This document shows, piece after piece, positions 60,452 through 64,000 of a stretch of DNA of 64,000 nucleotides (the first letter of the stretch is position 1; each line of letters starts with the position of its first letter). Source of the DNA: Halorubrum sodomense. GTDB lineage: Archaea > Halobacteriota > Halobacteria > Halobacteriales > Haloferacaceae. The position numbers and the translations under genes were made by a program. Below the pieces are notes generated by a model, which worked only from the letters and a program-made list of their open reading frames with translations, had not been told where the DNA came from and ran no database searches. Where the stretch lies: the NCBI RefSeq assembly GCF_900111935.1, contig NZ_FOYN01000003.1, positions 491,800 to 555,799 on the forward strand, read 5' to 3'.

Positions 60452-62212
60452 ATGAGCGAACGGACGGCAGAGGCGACGACGACCGTCGACGAGGACGGGA
60501 TCCGCGTCGAGAAATCCTTCACGGACGACGCGTTCCCCGTGCCCGCGGTGAGGTATCTCCTCTCCTCGAACCGCGAGGACCCCGTACGGGTGCGCATCGT
60601 CGATCGGATTCCGGAGTCGTTCCCGATGGACCGGGTGGGGTTCCACCCGGAGTACGAGAGCGAGAACTGGACGGCGTACAAGGACCACCGGGTGGAGTTC
60701 GAGCGCGTGATCGACCCCGACGAGAGCGTCGAAACGGTGTTCGGGATCCGGGACGACGACCCCGACCTCGACGGGTTCCTCGGCACGCCGGTGATCGAAC
60801 ACGTGCCCGTCGGCGAGGAGATAGAAGACGTGCTCGGCGCCGGCGACACGGACGCGGTCAGGGAGGTCCTCTCCGGCGACCGCGAGACCCTTCCCGGCAT
60901 GGCCGAATCCGACGATCTGCCGCCCGAAGAGCCCGATGAATCGCCCCCCCAAGCGCCTGAGCCCGAAGCGACCGGCGCGGATCCCGAAGGCGACAGTGCC
61001 GACGAGGCGGAGACCGACTCGCCCGAACCCCGGACGGTCACCGACGACGGCGCGGCGGCAGTGACCGAACACGAGGGCGCGCCGCTCGGAGCCGCGGCCG
61101 AATCGGAGACCGAGCCCGACGAGGACGAGCCCGCTGAATCGCCCGCAGTCGACGATTCGGAGGCCGTGGTCGAGGAGGTGGACGAGGGCGTCGACACCGA
61201 GGGAGGAGAGGAGGGCGTCGACACCGGTGAAACGGACGATACCGCCGGCAGCCTCCCGGGTGAGGGGGGTCTGGCGGCCGCGCTGGCGGCCGAGATCCGG
61301 ACGGGCGCGGCGGACGAAGAAGACATCGCGACCATCGAGGAGGCGTTCGACGCGGCCGTTCCCCGCAGCGTCGACGTACGCATCTCCCGACTCCAGTCGA
61401 GCGTGGCCGATATCGAGGCGTACGCCGACGCCCTCGCGGAGTTCATCGACGAGGAGGGGACGGCCCGAGAGATCCTCGACGGCATCGACGAGCGCGTCGA
61501 CGCCGTCGAATCCGAGGTGGACGCGCTCGACGAGCGCGTCGACGTCGCGGACGAGGAGCGCGAGGCGATCGAGTCGGACGTCGAGCGCGTCGATTCCGCG
61601 GTCGATTCGACCTCGGACGCCGTCGACGCGGTCGAAACGCGCGTCGACGCCGTCGAGGGCGAGATCGAGGAGGTCGAAGGCGACGTTCGCAACGTGGAGG
61701 ACGACGTCCGCGACGTCGAGGGCGACGTGCGGGCGGTCGAAGACGAGGTCGCGTCCGTCGACGAGACGGTCGAGTCCGTCCGAGACGCCGTTTCGACGGT
61801 CGAGACCGACGTCGACGACCTCACCGCGGACGTCGAGCGGATCGACGGCCAGGCGGACGCCGTCGCGGAGACGGTCGACGACCTAGGCGACGACGTCGAG
61901 ACGCTGTACGAGGAGGTCGACAAGGCGGCGGAGCGCGCCGAAAACGCCGAGGGTCGGGCCGAAGACGCGGCGGAGCGCGCCGAAAACGCCGAAGATCGCA
62001 TCGACGACGTGGAGTCCGGCCTCGACCGCTTCGACGAGGAGTTCGACGACCTGTGGGACGACCTCGCGGAGATCGACGCGCGGCTCACCGACATCGAGGA
62101 CCGCCTCGGCGAGGACCTCGACGACGTGGCCGCCGAGTTGGACGAGATCAACGATCACCTCGACGAACTCGACGAGTTCCGAACTCGTCTCAACGAGGCC
62201 TTCGGGCCCTAA
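60452..62212 (+). CDS. Acidic coiled-coil protein
   Basis: Protein of 586 residues. The N-terminal 135 residues form a compact beta-rich domain (GIRVEKSFTDDAFPVPAVRY, VRVRIVDRIPESFPMDRVGF). Residues about 145-275 are a Glu/Asp/Pro-rich disordered linker. From about 340 to 580 runs a long coiled coil built of 7- and 11-residue steps (ERVDAVESEVDALDERVDVA, DVRDVEGDVRAVEDEVASVD). The pattern resembles cytoskeletal or chromosome-associated coiled coils, but no ATPase head is present. TTTAAA lies about 28 nt before ATG 60452. The role is unknown. Confidence 0.82.
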   Translation: MSERTAEATTTVDEDGIRVEKSFTDDAFPVPAVRYLLSSNREDPVRVRIVDRIPESFPMDRVGFHPEYESENWTAYKDHRVEFERVIDPDESVETVFGIRDDDPDLDGFLGTPVIEHVPVGEEIEDVLGAGDTDAVREVLSGDRETLPGMAESDDLPPEEPDESPPQAPEPEATGADPEGDSADEAETDSPEPRTVTDDGAAAVTEHEGAPLGAAAESETEPDEDEPAESPAVDDSEAVVEEVDEGVDTEGGEEGVDTGETDDTAGSLPGEGGLAAALAAEIRTGAADEEDIATIEEAFDAAVPRSVDVRISRLQSSVADIEAYADALAEFIDEEGTAREILDGIDERVDAVESEVDALDERVDVADEEREAIESDVERVDSAVDSTSDAVDAVETRVDAVEGEIEEVEGDVRNVEDDVRDVEGDVRAVEDEVASVDETVESVRDAVSTVETDVDDLTADVERIDGQADAVAETVDDLGDDVETLYEEVDKAAERAENAEGRAEDAAERAENAEDRIDDVESGLDRFDEEFDDLWDDLAEIDARLTDIEDRLGEDLDDVAAELDEINDHLDELDEFRTRLNEAFGP

Positions 62213-62310
62213 TTCGACCGTTTACGACGATACACGACTCCTGTCGTCCGGCTCTGTCCGATCGGTTCCAAAACGCAATCCGTTTCACGCGCGCGACCCC
62301 ATCTCGCCCA

Positions 62311-63216
62311 ATGACAGATCCGGTTCCGGTCGCGGTTCCTCGCAAGGGACGCCCGCTCGAGGCCGTCTTAGAGCGGGTCGCGGCCGTCGCGGACGACGAC
62401 CGCATCGACCGGCTCGCGGACACCGTGAGCAACACGCTCCGGTACGAGAAGGCCGTCACGAAGGGCGCGGTCGACGCCGACGACGGTCCCTACGAACGGC
62501 TCGCCGAGTACTCTGACCCGACGACGGAGGCGAAACCGGAGTTCACGCTGCTGCGCGACGACCGGAACGGGAAACCCCGCCGGATCGTCTTCGACGCCGC
62601 AACGGTCGATCTGGGCGGTGTGACGGTCACGCTCGTCGGCCGCGAGGAACCGTTTCGAGCGCTCCGGACCCACGAGTTCGCGCTCGGATTCGACTCCGCC
62701 GACCTCGTGTTAGAGGAGGTGGTCGGGATAAGAGCGACCGGGCTCGGTAACATCTCCGACATCAACGACCGAATCGATCCGGTCGACACCGACGTCCGCG
62801 TCGTCGGCGGACTCGGTGACACGGTGTATCACACTCTGATGGGGCGCGAGAACGGCCGGGCTCCGAGCGAGACGTTCGACCGCGCGTTCCTCGTCGACTA
62901 CGAGGGGCCGCTGTGTATCTCGCCCCGGTACGAGCGTCTCGTCACCGCGGTGCTGGGGACTGACGCGCTCGACGGCGTCGAGTTCGTCTATCCCGAGGCC
63001 GACGAGGAAGAGGAGGCCGCTATCGCCCGAGTCGGCCTCGGCGTGTACCTCACCGTCACCGGTTCGACCGCCCGCGAACACGGGCTCTCGGTCGGCGAAC
63101 AGCTGTTCCCCAGTGAGACGGTTCTGATGCGCAACGCGGCCGAGACGGCGGAGTCGGTCTCGCGCGTGCTTCGAGCGCTCGACCGCGAAGCCGCCGACTC
63201 GGAGATTCGCGTCTGA
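62311..63216 (+). CDS. HisG-like protein of unknown function
   Basis: Protein of 301 residues. The start VPVAVPRKGRPLEAVLERVA looks like the N-terminus of ATP phosphoribosyltransferase (HisG), and the later VTVTLVGREEPFRALRTHEF, ALGFDSADLVLEEV parallels the HisG stretch that ends in a DLGITGxDxxxE motif; the PRPP-binding loop of true HisG is not evident. A second domain (about 140-300) is unassigned. It may be a phosphoribosyltransferase-fold or periplasmic-binding-fold relative that lost activity. It follows the coiled-coil gene by 98 nt. Confidence 0.6.
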   Translation: MTDPVPVAVPRKGRPLEAVLERVAAVADDDRIDRLADTVSNTLRYEKAVTKGAVDADDGPYERLAEYSDPTTEAKPEFTLLRDDRNGKPRRIVFDAATVDLGGVTVTLVGREEPFRALRTHEFALGFDSADLVLEEVVGIRATGLGNISDINDRIDPVDTDVRVVGGLGDTVYHTLMGRENGRAPSETFDRAFLVDYEGPLCISPRYERLVTAVLGTDALDGVEFVYPEADEEEEAAIARVGLGVYLTVTGSTAREHGLSVGEQLFPSETVLMRNAAETAESVSRVLRALDREAADSEIRV

Positions 63217-63576
63217 CGCCGGATACGATATCGCGGGATGCGATATATGCGGTAGTGGTGAGACGGGTATCGACCCCGGCACGTTACCCCGTACTGACCG
63301 TCTCGATGCCGCGAGAAAACGGTAGCAGCTGATCGAGTCGTTCCGATCGGAGTGAGCGACCGACGATTCGGCTCGAACTCGCGCGGGTGTTTCGCACGGT
63401 TATCCACGAAAAGTATATCCGAAGATGTAGTACTAGATTTTCATAGTAGTAGCCCTAGATTACGAGATATTCAATACACGGCGGTCGGCTAAGAGCACTA
63501 GAAAAGAAGATAAGGTCACTTATCCGTAAATCTAGGATAGATTAAAGTCACACGCGCGAGAAACGTCGTTCGAACG
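63217..63576. other. AT-rich intergenic region before the recombinase pair
   Basis: The sequence from 63400 to 63545 is AT-rich, with repeated CTAGATT (near 63434 and 63462) and a GATTAAAG element about 38 nt before ATG 63577. No gene was found. Confidence 0.5.
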
Positions 63577-63957
63577 ATGGGAGGCGATCGACAGTCGGTG
63601 AAGACGTACGTCCCGACGGAACAGAAGGACGTCTGGCGAAACCACGCCGACGAACTCGACATGTCGCTGAGCGAGTTCGTCAGGACGATGGTACAGGCCG
63701 GGCGCAGGGGGTTCACGCCGACCGAGTCGGCGGGGCACGACGAACCCGCTCCCGAGGCCTCCGACCCCCAGGGTCACGACCTCGAAAGGCGGGTCCACGC
63801 GGCTCTCGAATCCGGGCCTCGTTCGTGGGACGAACTCGTCCAGGCCGTCGTCGGTGACGTGGAAGACGAACTGGAGGCGACGCTGGACGACTTACAGGAT
63901 CGCAACCGCGTCCGATACAGCGGCCGGGACGGGGGATACGTGTTGACCGATGAGTAG
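63577..63957 (+). CDS. DUF5805 protein
   Basis: Protein of 126 residues. The N-terminal part is VKTYVPTEQKDVWRNHADEL followed by DMSLSEFVRTMVQAGRRGF, a ribbon-helix-helix-like pattern typical of DUF5805. The C-terminal part (RVHAALESGPRSWDELVQAV) looks like a small winged helix. It overlaps the next gene by 8 nt; in halophiles this family is regularly found just before a tyrosine recombinase gene. It may help the recombinase bind DNA. Confidence 0.85.
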   Translation: MGGDRQSVKTYVPTEQKDVWRNHADELDMSLSEFVRTMVQAGRRGFTPTESAGHDEPAPEASDPQGHDLERRVHAALESGPRSWDELVQAVVGDVEDELEATLDDLQDRNRVRYSGRDGGYVLTDE

Positions 63958-64000
63958 CGCCAGAGCGGCTCCCGATCCGGACGACCCGATCGGCTACTTC
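63950..64000 (+). CDS. Start of probable tyrosine recombinase (XerC/D-like), cut by window edge
   Basis: Only 17 residues are visible (ending DPDDPIGYF). The start with DPIGYF right after a DUF5805 gene matches the usual halophile gene order with a phage-integrase-type recombinase. No catalytic residues can be seen within the window. Confidence 0.5.
   Translation, partial: MSSARAAPDPDDPIGYF

Noticed and set aside
1-64000. tRNA, rRNA and riboswitch genes
   Set aside because: No cloverleaf with conserved TTCGA arms or known riboswitch core was recognised by eye; a dedicated covariance search could still find one.

Overview
The window is haloarchaeal chromosomal DNA, most like Halorubrum or a related halophile. 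It is very GC-rich, its proteins are strongly acidic, and its exported proteins are mainly Tat/lipobox types. It carries halophile-specific families (HalOD1, DUF7344, DUF5805, DUF7511-like, TrmB) and leaderless promoters with a TATA element about 30-35 nt before the start codon. No rRNA, tRNA, CRISPR array or replication origin was seen.

Bases 1-24,300 form a surface-glycan region. The first three genes (dehydrogenase, PLP aminotransferase, hexapeptide acetyltransferase) match the enzyme trio that makes UDP-2,3-diacetamido uronic acid sugars. They are followed by secreted CARDB-like and PPC-like proteins, an Asp-box propeller with a second Gfo/Idh dehydrogenase, a GT2 glycosyltransferase, two related right-handed beta-helix proteins, an alkaline-phosphatase-superfamily hydrolase, an alginate-lyase-like lipoprotein, an FG-GAP propeller, a Wzx-type flippase, another GT2 and GlmS. 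Many of these units share a promoter element close to CATAACAAT.

Bases 24,600-31,600 form a small regulatory and accessory island. It holds two DUF7344 winged-helix membrane proteins, three HalOD1 proteins and a HalOD1 relic, two tiny proteins, two TrmB-type regulators (one truncated) and an IS1341-type tnpB broken by an amber codon. RNA-like stem-loops of one design lie on both sides of the tnpB.

Bases 31,700-39,200 are mostly housekeeping: ilvD, a NYN-domain protein, signal peptidase I, gcvT, moaC and nnr. Bases 39,300-45,600 are a second envelope/glycan group: two GT4 glycosyltransferases, a DUF2070 membrane protein, an AglD/MprF-type membrane protein and a second alkaline-phosphatase-fold hydrolase. 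The proline operon proC-proB-proA follows (45,691-48,680), then an amino-acid permease flanked by two TrkA-like proteins.

Bases 51,800-59,200 are a copper/nitrous-oxide-reductase accessory group: a SafE-like membrane protein, a SCO1-like lipoprotein, a regulator with its membrane partner, nosL, and a nosD-nosF-nosY operon. No nosZ lies in the window. The right end carries an MBL-fold hydrolase, a large acidic coiled-coil protein, a HisG-like protein of unknown role, and a DUF5805 gene overlapping the start of a probable tyrosine recombinase.

Recurring curiosities are very short reading frames whose start sits at the leaderless position behind a TATA element and whose stop overlaps or abuts the main gene start (glmS, the 15.4 kb hydrolase, both DUF7344 genes, proC, the permease), a helical repeat shared by two convergent secreted proteins, and a 199-bp identical block in the two beta-helix genes.
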